Of a stretch of DNA of 54,433 bases, positions 8,312 to 17,111 are shown in pieces. The notes under the pieces are model-generated. The model had not been told where the DNA came from. It saw nothing but the letters and a program-made list of their open reading frames with translations, and ran no database searches. Origin of the DNA: Desulfovibrio sp. (GTDB lineage Bacteria > Desulfobacterota > Desulfovibrionia > Desulfovibrionales > Desulfovibrionaceae); the NCBI GenBank assembly GCA_024683955.1, contig JAIKXS010000071.1:1-54433 (forward strand), written 5' to 3'. The position numbers and the translations under genes are program-made. The number at the start of each line of letters is the position of its first letter. Position 1 is the stretch's first letter.

Positions 8312-8599
8312 TCTCAAGCCATCTCCGCCTTTGTTTTCAGCGAAAGTCCGGCCCCGGATCCTTCTTGTCGTCTGGTACATTCCGGGACATCTCCTTCGAA
8401 AGAAAGGTATATCATGAACACCCCCCCTGCTTTTTTTGAATATTTTTGACTTTTTCTATTGATCACGTATAAGGGGTAAATGTGAATCTCGTCGATTCCC
8501 ATGCTTCAGAGTCTGCCAGCGCACATGATACAATTTCCGGCTTGCGTAACTGGATGATATAGTAAAAAATGCATGCCGGCCGACCCATGGAATACCGTT

Positions 8600-11128
8600 A
8601 TGAGAGAGTGTTTTTGCAAGTTTCTTGCCAGTTTGATTGTTCTTCTTCCTCTTACATGCAGTCTGAGCGCATGCGATGAAGAAATACAGGTCCACAGAGA
8701 GCCCGATGCCAAAGAGCTTTTCCTTCAGGGGACAAGCCTGCTTGCCGGCAAGGGCGGAAAGGAGGATGCAAAACGGGGGGCTCAGCTTTTGAGCCGTTCG
8801 GCCATGCTGGGCAATACCGACGCACAGCGTGAACTTGGCTTTCTTTACGCGGAGGGACGCGGGGTGGGTCAGGATCTTGTCCGGGCTGCAGAATGGTTTG
8901 CGGAAGCCGGAACGAACGGAGATCCACGGGCCCAGTTCGAGATTGGGAAGATGTATCTTGAAGGACGCGGACTGCCCCGTGATATAACGCAGGCGTGTGA
9001 GTGGCTCTCCCAGTCTGCCGGCAAGAACAACAATGACGCAAGTCTGACTCTTGGCATACTCTACTATGAAGGAAAGGAAGTGCAGGGCAATGCTTCCTAT
9101 GGCCTTGAGCTGATCCGTAACGCGGCTGATCACGGACATGCGGCAGCACAGTACTATCTCGCCCGCCTCTACGAAACCGACAAGACACTCAAGAATTTGC
9201 AGGAGGCAAGGCGTCTCTATATCGCTTCTGCCGAACAGGGGAATGCGGATGCCCTTGTGTGCGCGGCCTGTCTGTTTGAGAACGGGCAGGGCGGTGAACG
9301 CGACGAAGAACAGGCCTACAGGTATTTTGAGAAAGCTGATGAGCTGGGGCATCGCAAGGCAGCTCTTTTTCTCGGTCTTCAGTGTCTCGACGGACGGGGT
9401 GTCGATCAAAACAGCGAGAAGGCATTTAAGTATATTCAAAAGGCTGCTGAATCCGGCTCAAGTTTTGCCCAGGTTGAACTCGGGCGGCTTTACGCACAGG
9501 GAATGGGGGTAGGGAAAGACCCCGCGTCAGCTTTTCAGTTCTTTGCCAGAGCAGCAAGTAACGGGAACGCCAGAGGAGCGTATAATCTGGGATTATGTTA
9601 CGCGAGAGGCTTTGGCACGGCAGTTGATTTTGAAAAGGCCGAGGAGCAGTTCTCCGTTGCCGACGCGTACGGCATTTCAGATGCAGCCTATAATCTTGGC
9701 GTGCTTGCCGAAAAAAGCGGAAAGCCCGGTGCCCAGAACCGTGCCTTCCTCCTCTATACAAAGGCCGCGAAGGCCGGTGTGCCCCTTGCCCAGTATCGTG
9801 TCGCCCTCTGTTATGAAACGGGGGCCGGTGTCGGAAAGGATTCCGAGAAAGCCAAGAAATGGTATGCAAAGGCTGCGTCGCAGGGCCTGCCAGAGGCGGA
9901 ATTCGCCCTTGGACGTCTGGCCTTTTCCGAAGAAGGAGACGGGCGTGAGACAGAAGCCGCCAACTGGTTCCTGCTTGCCGCTGAGCACGGGCTTCCCGAG
10001 GCCCAATACAACGTCGGCGTTCTTTTGAGCGAGGGGCGCGGCTTCCCACGGGATGACGTCCGATCCCTTGTGTGGTTTAAGAAAGCGGCAGCGCAGAATT
10101 TGACAGAGGCCCAGACTCTTCTGCAGAAGGCAGGAGAAAACTGGCAGACCCTTCCCGGTGAAGAAGCCGGGCCTGCGACCCCGGCTTCCTCCGTTGTGAT
10201 CGGGGAAGATGAGCGTGCTCCTTCCGAAAAGCGTACTGAAGAATCCCAGGTCAAAGAGACCATGCCTTCTCAAACGGCGTCACCGTCATCAGACACCCCC
10301 CTGAAGACGGAACCTGACAGGAGCGCGGCTGGAAAGGAACAGGACCAGGCTGACGACGCTGAGTCGACGCAGGTGCCAAACGCACAGGCTGACCTGGCCG
10401 TGCCCCAATCGCCGATGCGGGAGGATCCCCGCCAGGACGTCTCCCCGGAACGGGCCCCCGATAAGACGAAGGATGTTCCTGAACGCATCTCTCCCTCGCG
10501 GGTTGAAGGAGAGCTTCCTCCTCCTTCCGCCGACGCGGAGGGGCTTTATGCAAAAGCTCAAGAACTTCTTGAAGGAAGGGACGGGGCTAAAAAGGATCCC
10601 AAGGAGGCTGCACGTCTTCTCGAGGAGGCGGCAAGCCGTGGTCATGACGACGCCAGGCTTGCCCTTGCCCATATGCTTCGTGAGGGCCGTTATGTGCCGA
10701 GAAACGTCATGCGCGCCAAGGAGCTTTATGAAGCCCTTGCCGGCAGTCATAATGCCGAAGCGATGCGCTTTGTGGGTGATATTTTGGACGCAGGAAGTGC
10801 CGATGTGAAGCAGGACCGTAAGGCGGCCACATCGTGGTACGCCAGGGCTGCGGAGCAGGGGGACAGGGAATCGCAGTTTATTCTTGGCAATCGTTTCCGT
10901 CGTGGCATAGCATGCAACCGTGATTATGAGCAGGCTGCCCACTGGTTTGAGCTCGCCGCCGAGCAGGGCCATGCCGAGGCTCAGTATAAACTGGGATTTT
11001 TTTACGAAAAGGGCCGCGGGGTTATGCAGGACTATAAAAAGGCGGCACTGTGGTATGGTAAAGCGAAGGAACAGAACTTTCCCGATGCAGCAAGACGTCT
11101 TAAGCGTGTTCTTTCCTTCTCTCGTTAG
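8600..11128 (+). CDS. Large Sel1-repeat lipoprotein, about 18 repeats
   Basis: 842 residues from the ATG at 8600. A lipoprotein signal peptide (FLASLIVLLPLTCSLSAC) ends in a lipobox cysteine near residue 24, so the protein should be anchored in the outer or inner membrane. About thirteen Sel1 repeats follow (residues 35-510). Next comes a 150-residue Ser/Thr/Pro/Glu-rich linker with no repeats, then about five more repeats to the C-terminus. Typical units read ELGFLYAEGRGVGQDLVRAA and AQYKLGFFYEKGRGVMQDYK. Starting at 8573 would put a hydrophilic stretch before the signal peptide, so 8600 is preferred. The two arrays joined by a flexible linker suggest a scaffold holding two partners. Function unknown. 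Confidence 0.82.
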   Translation: MRECFCKFLASLIVLLPLTCSLSACDEEIQVHREPDAKELFLQGTSLLAGKGGKEDAKRGAQLLSRSAMLGNTDAQRELGFLYAEGRGVGQDLVRAAEWFAEAGTNGDPRAQFEIGKMYLEGRGLPRDITQACEWLSQSAGKNNNDASLTLGILYYEGKEVQGNASYGLELIRNAADHGHAAAQYYLARLYETDKTLKNLQEARRLYIASAEQGNADALVCAACLFENGQGGERDEEQAYRYFEKADELGHRKAALFLGLQCLDGRGVDQNSEKAFKYIQKAAESGSSFAQVELGRLYAQGMGVGKDPASAFQFFARAASNGNARGAYNLGLCYARGFGTAVDFEKAEEQFSVADAYGISDAAYNLGVLAEKSGKPGAQNRAFLLYTKAAKAGVPLAQYRVALCYETGAGVGKDSEKAKKWYAKAASQGLPEAEFALGRLAFSEEGDGRETEAANWFLLAAEHGLPEAQYNVGVLLSEGRGFPRDDVRSLVWFKKAAAQNLTEAQTLLQKAGENWQTLPGEEAGPATPASSVVIGEDERAPSEKRTEESQVKETMPSQTASPSSDTPLKTEPDRSAAGKEQDQADDAESTQVPNAQADLAVPQSPMREDPRQDVSPERAPDKTKDVPERISPSRVEGELPPPSADAEGLYAKAQELLEGRDGAKKDPKEAARLLEEAASRGHDDARLALAHMLREGRYVPRNVMRAKELYEALAGSHNAEAMRFVGDILDAGSADVKQDRKAATSWYARAAEQGDRESQFILGNRFRRGIACNRDYEQAAHWFELAAEQGHAEAQYKLGFFYEKGRGVMQDYKKAALWYGKAKEQNFPDAARRLKRVLSFSR

Positions 11129-11175
11129 GATAGGAATTTTTACCCGTTACAGCAGTAACTTGTAAGGAACGAATC

Positions 11176-11216
11176 GGAGGCAGCGCATCCTGCCCCTCAG
11201 AGGGGTCTTCGCGCTG
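11176..11216 (+). promoter_or_regulatory. GGAGG followed by hairpin just before a start codon
   Basis: A strong ribosome site, GGAGG (11176-11180), lies 43 bases before the ATG at 11224, too far to work directly. The bases between form a two-tier hairpin: CAGCGC/GCGCTG (11181-11186 and 11211-11216) outside CCCCT/AGGGG (11193-11197 and 11201-11205). Folding would bring GGAGG to 7 bases from the ATG. This is inferred from base pairing only. Confidence 0.45.
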
Positions 11217-11220
11217 GATA

Positions 11221-11625
11221 GTGATGAAAAGACTTTCAACCTGGCTTCTTTTGGTTTTATCGCTGTGTAGTTTTGTTGTTTCTTGTAATGAATCAGTGGC
11301 AAACCCCCTGCTGGGCTCCTGGAGTGTGAAATCCATTGTTGCCTCTGATCTTATTTCACAGGTTTCCATAGACCGTTATAAGTCTCTGCAGCCAAACGAA
11401 ATTGTCTTTACGGAAAAAGAAATGAGTGTGACCCCGAAAGAGGGCAAACAAAATACCGTTCCTGTGGAATACAAGGAAGTGAGCGGGACGGTCTGGGGCT
11501 TTTCTCTCGATAACGGGAAAACGTGGAATGAGGTGCGCATCCAGGATGCCAATACCCTCATACGAATCGAAAAGAAAGAGGAAACGGATACGGAGATCGT
11601 CTATACGTTAACGCGCAAGCAGTAA
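11221..11625 (+). CDS. Small lipoprotein of unknown function
   Basis: 134 residues from GTG, or 133 from the ATG at 11224. The N-terminus is a lipoprotein signal (LSTWLLLVLSLCSFVVSC) with the modified cysteine near residue 22. The mature part begins NPLLGSWSVKSI and continues with beta-strand-like segments (EIVFTEKEMSVTP, VPVEYKEVSGTVWGFS). The LLGSW opening resembles small lipocalin-like periplasmic domains that bind hydrophobic ligands, but I cannot assign a family. No usual ribosome site lies right before the start; see the hairpin at 11176-11216. It follows the large Sel1 lipoprotein on the same strand and may share its transcript. Confidence 0.65.
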   Translation: MMKRLSTWLLLVLSLCSFVVSCNESVANPLLGSWSVKSIVASDLISQVSIDRYKSLQPNEIVFTEKEMSVTPKEGKQNTVPVEYKEVSGTVWGFSLDNGKTWNEVRIQDANTLIRIEKKEETDTEIVYTLTRKQ

Positions 11626-11726
11626 TGGGCTCAGGCTGTGTTTGGAGGCTCTTCGCCTGACGCCCTTCCTGCAGTTGTCCGCGTTGAGCGGAACCGCGTT
11701 TTGTCAAACAGGAGGAGTGTTGCCTC

Positions 11727-12311
11727 GTGTTGAAATATATAGGTTCAATTTTCATTATCCTTCTCGCCGTGTGTTTCACCACCTACAGCGGTTTAATGAC
11801 AAGTCTTGAGCACGCACATCCGGCAGAAAATACCGATGAACTTCCCATTGGTACGTATGAAGTATGGATCTATGATTATCCTATGGCAGATGTGCAGATT
11901 CTGGTATCCAGTCAGGTGCTGGCAATTAAAAATCGTAATCCATTGAATGTGAAAAGTATGAGTGTCAATGAACCCTGGAAAGGACAGATTGGAACAGACA
12001 GCCAGGGTCATGCTATCTTTTCAACATTCAGTTATGGTATACGTGCTGCTGCACTGACATTACGAAGCTATGCAAAAAAATATAATATTAATACGATAGA
12101 AGGAATTATAAACCGTTTTACAGTGGCAGATAAATTACAGGCGGATAAATATATTTTGTTTCTTGCAAACCGTCTTGATGTAAATCCGCATGAACGTATT
12201 GATATGCGAAAATGTCTTCCACTCTTGCTTCGGTATATGTCGTATTACGAATGTGGGATAAAGCTTCCGGAATCGCTATTTGCCCCTTATGATATTTTGG
12301 CAGAGATGTGA
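11727..12311 (+). CDS. Membrane-anchored protein with phage P5-like domain
   Basis: 194 residues with GTG start and GGAGGAG at 11711-11717. One N-terminal membrane helix (YIGSIFIILLAVCFTTYSGL) is followed by a short linker and then a domain resembling the 'structural protein P5' family of phages. In that family NNPLNI, WKGQ.G and F.SFEYGIRA motifs are typical; here they read IKNRNPLNVKS, PWKGQIGTD and IFSTFSYGIRAAALTLRSY, with INTIEGIINRF later. The coding region is markedly AT-rich compared with its neighbours, which points to horizontal or phage origin. The cell-anchored form suggests a captured gene, perhaps acting on cell wall or as a toxin. Function is unproven. Confidence 0.6.
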   Translation: MLKYIGSIFIILLAVCFTTYSGLMTSLEHAHPAENTDELPIGTYEVWIYDYPMADVQILVSSQVLAIKNRNPLNVKSMSVNEPWKGQIGTDSQGHAIFSTFSYGIRAAALTLRSYAKKYNINTIEGIINRFTVADKLQADKYILFLANRLDVNPHERIDMRKCLPLLLRYMSYYECGIKLPESLFAPYDILAEM

Positions 12312-12483
12312 TTGTTCCGCGACGGAAAAGTCCGTCTTATAGGACGTGCTGCTCTTTGCCTTTCTGCCGTATCTTTGCTTCTTACGCACCGGATCCCGCC
12401 TCAGACCGGCTTGACGGGGCAGGGTGCCCTGTCCCGGGTACGGTTTCCGTTGCGGAAGTATTGTTCTTTACCGGGAAATTAAG

Positions 12484-12519
12484 AAGACCATTCAGAAAAT
12501 CATGGTTCTGAATGGTCTT
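12484..12519 (+). terminator. 14-bp perfect stem-loop, likely terminator
   Basis: AAGACCATTCAGAA (12484-12497) and TTCTGAATGGTCTT (12506-12519) form a perfect 14-base-pair stem with an 8-base loop. It follows the P5-like gene by 170 bases and precedes the small zinc-ribbon gene by 35. The bases after the stem (GCCGTTGTTATT) are only loosely T-rich, so it could also be a recognition or processing site. Confidence 0.5.
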
Positions 12520-12554
12520 GCCGTTGTTATTCTACCTGATTGTTTGGAGAAAGC

Positions 12555-12776
12555 ATGCATCTTGTTCCGAAGCCTGATGATCCTCATTATGTCAATGACC
12601 GTTGCCAGTGCAGAGACTGCAGCTATATTTTTTTACGCAATACCCATTTTTTCCTTCGTTTTCTGGACTTTGTGAGAGGACCGCGCTGTCCCAACTGCGG
12701 AAGCAGAAGAATAGTACGTATCGGTGCCCGGGGGCCCCTCAGTGTTTCCGAGAACACAACATTGCGAAAAAGCTGA
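12555..12776 (+). CDS. Zinc-ribbon mini-protein
   Basis: 73 residues from the ATG at 12555, preceded by GGAGA at 12546-12550. Four cysteines in two pairs (CQCRDC near residue 20 and CPNCGSRRI near residue 45) form a classic zinc-ribbon pattern, with an aromatic stretch between them. Such proteins bind nucleic acid or a protein partner; nothing more can be said. It stands alone between a perfect stem-loop and a gene-poor stretch. Confidence 0.5.
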   Translation: MHLVPKPDDPHYVNDRCQCRDCSYIFLRNTHFFLRFLDFVRGPRCPNCGSRRIVRIGARGPLSVSENTTLRKS

Positions 12777-13263
12777 TCTGGCATACAAAAACACACTCCT
12801 CCTCCCCGTCTCTCCCAACTCTTTCTTTCCCCGGTGCCTGTTTTCCCTATTCACTTGGCCTCTGCCCGATACCCCCTCGCGTTGTTCATATACCGTGTTG
12901 TATTCTTGTCCGCCACGCGCAGGGGGAGGGGAGATTGGTCACTGGGCTGACGACCGGTCGTTCTCCGGGCTCATGCAGCGTTTTTGTGCTTTCCTGGGAC
13001 GGCCAGTCGGTCTTTCTTTGCGTCAAGGATTAAAGTGCTCCTTGAGGGCCGGATCGGAAAGCTTGAGGGGAAAGGTGGCGCGTTCCTTCTCTTCTCATGC
13101 CAACGACCTGTCTTCAGACGGATCGTCGGGAGTTTTTTGTCCCTGACTCAAAGATACGAGCGCTACCGAAAATATGCGTCAACGGTGTAAGACGTGCCTG
13201 CCTTTTTGAATTGCAGGAAAAGAGCGCCACTCATTTCGGCAGATATTGCGGAGGAGGTAAAAG
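12777..13263 (+). other. Gene-poor stretch before the IS21 fragment
   Basis: Open frames here lack family resemblance and their compositions look random (rich in Arg, Ser and Pro). With a transposase remnant immediately downstream, this may be decayed mobile-element DNA. I could not find paired terminal repeats. Confidence 0.4.
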
Positions 13264-13662
13264 GTGGTCATTAACGAGGAAGACTACGGGAAGATCCGGC
13301 AATACTGGCTCGGCGGAATGAGCCAGAGGCAGATAGCAAGGCAGCTTGGTTTCTCCCGGAACACGGTCAGAAAATACTGTGAAGGAGAGTCTGTACCGTG
13401 GAAAAGAAAGGCATACGTCCGGGCCCCCACGGTGTTGACGGAGGAGGTTCAGAGCTTTATTGCCCACTGCCTGGCGGAAGAAAAAGACGGGGAGAGTACG
13501 AAGCAACGTAAGACAGCACGGGGAATCTATGACCGTCTTGTCGAGGAAAAAGGTTTTTCCGGAGGAGAATCTACCATCCGGAAGTACGTAAAAGAGCTCA
13601 GGGAACGCCTTTGTTCCTCCGGCGTTCCCTGCTCCGGATGCCGTGAAGATCGAAAGAAGTAG
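13264..13662 (+). pseudogene. IS21-family transposase (IstA) N-terminal fragment
   Basis: 132 residues from a GTG preceded by GGAGGT. The N-terminus is the helix-turn-helix of IstA-type transposases: YGKIRQYWLGGMSQRQIARQ, then LGFSRNTVRKY. IstA normally continues for some 400 residues with a DDE catalytic core. Here the protein ends shortly after VKELRERL with unrelated residues and a stop, so the catalytic domain is missing. No istB follows. It is either a dead remnant or a small DNA-binding protein kept from one. The ribosome site and open frame remain intact, which leaves the second option open. Confidence 0.7.
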
Positions 13663-13772
13663 AACACAATGCGGGGAAAGCGCGCCCTTGTGACGGTTTC
13701 TCCTGTCAGCTCCGTCCCTGCACCGCGGGGGGGCTTTTCCTGGCGGATCAGGCGTAACAACAGGCCGTTGTT

Positions 13773-14630
13773 TTACGGCAGGTTTGAAAACGTATTACAC
13801 TGGGCGGGATTTCCGCTTTCGAACCCCTGTCTGAACCAGGAATAACGCTGTTCGCTTGTGCCATGGGTAAAACTGTCCGGAACGACGTAACCCTGAGCAT
13901 GATGCTGCAGCCTGTCATCCCCGATGGCCGTTGCCGTGCGCAGGGCCTCCTCCAGATCGCCTTCTTCAAGACGGCCTGCACGGGCCACATGGTGTCCCCA
14001 GATCCCTGCGTAGCAGTCTGCCTGCAGTTCCATCATGACAGAGAGCTGATTTGATTCGCGTTTGTTGGAACGTGCCTGAAGGGACCTGACCTGTTCAGCT
14101 GTTCCCAGAAGATTTTGTACATGGTGTCCGACTTCATGGGCCACAACATAACCCAGAGCAAAATCGCCTCCTCCGCCGAGTTTTGTCTGCATATCCTGAT
14201 AAAAACTCAGATCCACATAGAGTTTCCTGTCGGCAGGGCAATAAAACGGCCCCATGGCAGCCTGCCCGTAGCCGCAGGCCGTTTCCGTGGTTCCACTGTA
14301 GAGGACAAGACGCGGAGTCTCATAGCGGTGCCCGTATTGTTGAAATATGGAGCTCCAGACGTCCTCGGTCTGCTTGAGGACGACTTTGGTGAAATCTGCC
14401 AGAGTGTCGTTTGCCCGACGTGATTCAGGCGTTTCCACCCGTTGCTGGGTCTGCTGCACCGGGATGGCACCTTCCCCCAGAAATCCCGAGAGATCGATAC
14501 CGTAGTAGCCCGCCACAAGGACCAGGAGGAGGGTTAGAATGCCGGGTTTTCCACGTACGGCACCGGAAAAGCCCGAACGACCACGCCTGTCCTCCACATT
14601 CCCGCTACGTTCCATATCCTGCCAGCGCAT
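13773..14630 (-). CDS. ypfJ: Neutral zinc metallopeptidase, YpfJ family
   Basis: 285 residues. After a hydrophilic Arg-rich start (MRWQDMERSGN) there is one membrane helix (ILTLLLVLVAGYYGIDL), so the protease domain probably faces the periplasm. The zinc site is the HExxH-like HEVGHH in GYVVAHEVGHHVQNLLG, near residue 160. FYCPADRKLYVDLSFY before it and the ELQADCYAGIWGHH segment after it are typical of the COG2321 family; the E of ELQAD is the third ligand region. The start at 14630 is chosen because GGAGA precedes it by 5 bases. Its substrates are unknown. It reads toward the IS21 fragment and follows feoB on the same strand. Confidence 0.88.
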   Translation of the reverse strand: MRWQDMERSGNVEDRRGRSGFSGAVRGKPGILTLLLVLVAGYYGIDLSGFLGEGAIPVQQTQQRVETPESRRANDTLADFTKVVLKQTEDVWSSIFQQYGHRYETPRLVLYSGTTETACGYGQAAMGPFYCPADRKLYVDLSFYQDMQTKLGGGGDFALGYVVAHEVGHHVQNLLGTAEQVRSLQARSNKRESNQLSVMMELQADCYAGIWGHHVARAGRLEEGDLEEALRTATAIGDDRLQHHAQGYVVPDSFTHGTSEQRYSWFRQGFESGNPAQCNTFSNLP

Positions 14631-14724
14631 ACGACTCTCCTTTTTGTTCCAATGAGATGCATATTTTACAGATACGCAAAGATAGAAAGTTTTATTTTCG
14701 CCGTCAATCAAACGTGGTGAAGAA

Positions 14725-14752
14725 CAAAAGCCCCCGGCGTCATGCCGGGGGC
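14725..14752 (-). terminator. Rho-independent terminator after feoB
   Basis: On the minus strand a 9-base-pair GC stem (GCCCCCGGC/GCCGGGGGC, 14730-14752) with a 5-base loop is followed by TTTTG. It lies about 25 bases past the feoB stop and closes the feo operon. Confidence 0.75.
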
Positions 14753-14775
14753 ATATTGCGTTTTGGGGAGGTGGA

Positions 14776-17016
14776 TTACAGCCAGAGCATTTTGCAGATG
14801 TTGTATCCTGCAAAGGCCACAATGTAGGCCAGAGCCGTATTGAAAACGATACTAAAGAAAAGCCATTTCCATCCGCCGGCTTCCTGCTTGATGACAATAA
14901 GCGCGACAAAGCAGGGACTGTAGAGCAGGACAAACAACATCAGCGAGATGGCTGTGGCCTTCGACCAGTTCGGTGCTGACTTAAGGCGGTCGGAGAGTGT
15001 TTTTGTTTCCTCCTCGTCCTCAGCGTCTTCGATCTCACCCAGAGACCATGCCGTTCCGAGCGTGCCCACAACGGCCTCCTTGGCGGCCACACCGGCGATA
15101 AGGGCTATGTCGGTGCGCCAGTCGTAGCCCAGAGGTGCGAGGAGCGGTTCAATTCCCTTGCCAAGACGACCGGCAAAGGAGTAGGCGAGCTCTGCCTCGC
15201 TCAGGGCATTCTGCGCGTCACTGACGGCTTCTTCGGCCTCATCCCGGCGTTCCTGGGGAGCGTTCTCGGGCAGGACCTTGAGAGCTTCCTCCGCCGCCTC
15301 GATTTTCTGCTCCAACTGAGCTGACATGTCAGCGGGAAGTTCGGGGAATTTCATCATGGCCCAAAGTACGACAGAAATTGCAAGGAGAACCGTTCCGGCC
15401 TTTTTGATGTACATCCAGGCGCGTTCCCAGCAGTGGAGCAGAACGCTGAAGAGGGTGGGGAAACGGTAGGGCGGAAGTTCCATGACAAAGGGTGTGGGCT
15501 CTCCTTTGATAACGGTCGAACGCAGAAATTTCGCAACGAGAAGGGCCATGATCCAGCCTATGGCTGTCATGGTAAACATGATTTTCGGGGCATTCTCATT
15601 GCCGAAGAAGGCCGTTGCAAGGAGGAGAAATACAGGCCATTTGGCACCGCAGGTCATAAACGGCAGTGTTAAAAGCGTGGCCAGTTTTTCCTTGGGGCTG
15701 CGGAGCGTACGTGTGGCCATGGCACCCGGAATGGCGCAGCCGCCGGCTATGCCGCCCGCGACGCAGTACGGCATGACGGAAGCGCCGTGGAGGCCGAAGA
15801 CGCGGAAAACACGGTCCATCATGTAGGCCATACGTGCCATGTACCCGCAGTCTTCAAGGAAGGAAAGAAGGGTAAACATGATGACGATGAGCGGCACAAA
15901 GCTCAGAACTCCGCCGACACCATTTATAATGCCGTCCACGATGAGGGATTTGAGATGTCCTTCCTGCATGCTTTCGCCGACCCATTCACCGAGCCAGGCA
16001 AGACCGTCCTCAACCCAGCCCTGCGGATAGGCACCGATCTCAATGGTGAGCTGATACATGAAGTAGAGCACCGCGAGCATGATGACGGGGCCGAGAAAAC
16101 TGTTGGTCAGGATTCTATCGAGAGAGTCAGTGAAGGCAAGGCGGTCTTTTGTTGGGTCCTGTGTAAGCACACCATTACCGAGAAGGCTCCGGATAAAGCC
16201 ATATCGGTGGTCCGTTATGATGCTTTCCATATTGGTTCCCATGGTGCCCTTTACGTGCTCCATGGTGTCGTTTGCGATCTTTTGAAGGGAAGTAGCGGCG
16301 GCGCTGTTAGCGGACTTCAGTTCTTCAATCATATCCGTGTCGCGTTCCATGGTCTTTAACGCAACATAGTAGGGATGGTATTTTTCGGACAGAAGCTGCT
16401 CATTGGCAATGAACGTTTCCATTTGTTGCAGCGCCTGGTCGATATCCGAACCGTAGCTGAGACGAAGGGGCTCTTTTTTGCCGCTTTTGGCGATGGATAC
16501 GGCGGCATCGAGGACTTCTTTGAGTCCTTCGCCGGAGCGTGCCGTCATGGGAAAAACCGGAATGCCGAGGAGAGAGGAGAGCTTGGCGGTGTCGATCGTG
16601 ATACCGCCCTTGGCTGCTTCATCCATCATATTACAGCCAAGAACAACTGGCATGCCCATTTCAAGTATTTGCACTGTCAGAAGCAGGTTGCGCTCAAGCG
16701 CCGAGGCTTCCGCCACGTCAATGACTGCCTGGACATTGTTAGACGAGAGCTCGCGTCTGGCCACTATTTCTTCCATGGAATAGGCCGTGAGCGAATAGGT
16801 GCCCGGAAGATCAACGAGGGTGATCTGCTGACCGTCCACGGTGATTTCACCTTCCTTCCGGTCGACTGTGACACCCGGATAGTTGCCCACATGCTGACGG
16901 GCGCCTGTGTATCCATTGAAAACGGTTGTTTTACCGCAGTTAGGGTTGCCGGCCAAAGCAATACGAAGAGCTTTCCCTGCCCCTTCATTGCCGGTGTTCG
17001 CAAATGCATCACTCAC
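14776..17016 (-). CDS. feoB: Ferrous iron transport protein B
   Basis: 746 residues. The N-terminal GTPase domain has the G1 loop GNPNCGKTTVFN, the Switch II region DLPGTYSL, and NMMDEA for guanine recognition. A helical insertion domain follows, then a membrane pore of about ten helices with the gate motifs (GVGGVLSFVPLIVIMFTLLSFLEDCGYMAR; MPYCVAGGIAGGCAIPG; AGVAAKEAVVGTLGT). A long acidic coiled segment (EQKIEAAEEALKVLPENA onward) links two membrane halves. It takes up Fe2+ under anaerobic conditions. The GTG start is preferred over the upstream ATG because AGGAG lies 7 bases before it. It is downstream of feoA in the same operon. Confidence 0.96.
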   Translation of the reverse strand: MSDAFANTGNEGAGKALRIALAGNPNCGKTTVFNGYTGARQHVGNYPGVTVDRKEGEITVDGQQITLVDLPGTYSLTAYSMEEIVARRELSSNNVQAVIDVAEASALERNLLLTVQILEMGMPVVLGCNMMDEAAKGGITIDTAKLSSLLGIPVFPMTARSGEGLKEVLDAAVSIAKSGKKEPLRLSYGSDIDQALQQMETFIANEQLLSEKYHPYYVALKTMERDTDMIEELKSANSAAATSLQKIANDTMEHVKGTMGTNMESIITDHRYGFIRSLLGNGVLTQDPTKDRLAFTDSLDRILTNSFLGPVIMLAVLYFMYQLTIEIGAYPQGWVEDGLAWLGEWVGESMQEGHLKSLIVDGIINGVGGVLSFVPLIVIMFTLLSFLEDCGYMARMAYMMDRVFRVFGLHGASVMPYCVAGGIAGGCAIPGAMATRTLRSPKEKLATLLTLPFMTCGAKWPVFLLLATAFFGNENAPKIMFTMTAIGWIMALLVAKFLRSTVIKGEPTPFVMELPPYRFPTLFSVLLHCWERAWMYIKKAGTVLLAISVVLWAMMKFPELPADMSAQLEQKIEAAEEALKVLPENAPQERRDEAEEAVSDAQNALSEAELAYSFAGRLGKGIEPLLAPLGYDWRTDIALIAGVAAKEAVVGTLGTAWSLGEIEDAEDEEETKTLSDRLKSAPNWSKATAISLMLFVLLYSPCFVALIVIKQEAGGWKWLFFSIVFNTALAYIVAFAGYNICKMLWL

Positions 17017-17111
17017 CGCAAAACTCCTTTTGCTACAATAAAAAGGCAAAGACGCACCAAACTGGACAGTCCCGATGCGTTTTGCCTGTCATTTGTTCGT
17101 GCCGCAGTGGC

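Noticed and set aside
8700-11100. Regular spacing that might suggest a CRISPR or DNA satellite
   Set aside because: The 108-base period comes from 36-residue Sel1 repeats with divergent DNA; no identical short repeats with unique spacers.
12602-13190. Several overlapping plus-strand frames of 68-143 residues
   Set aside because: Compositions look random and no clear ribosome site; likely chance frames in decayed DNA.
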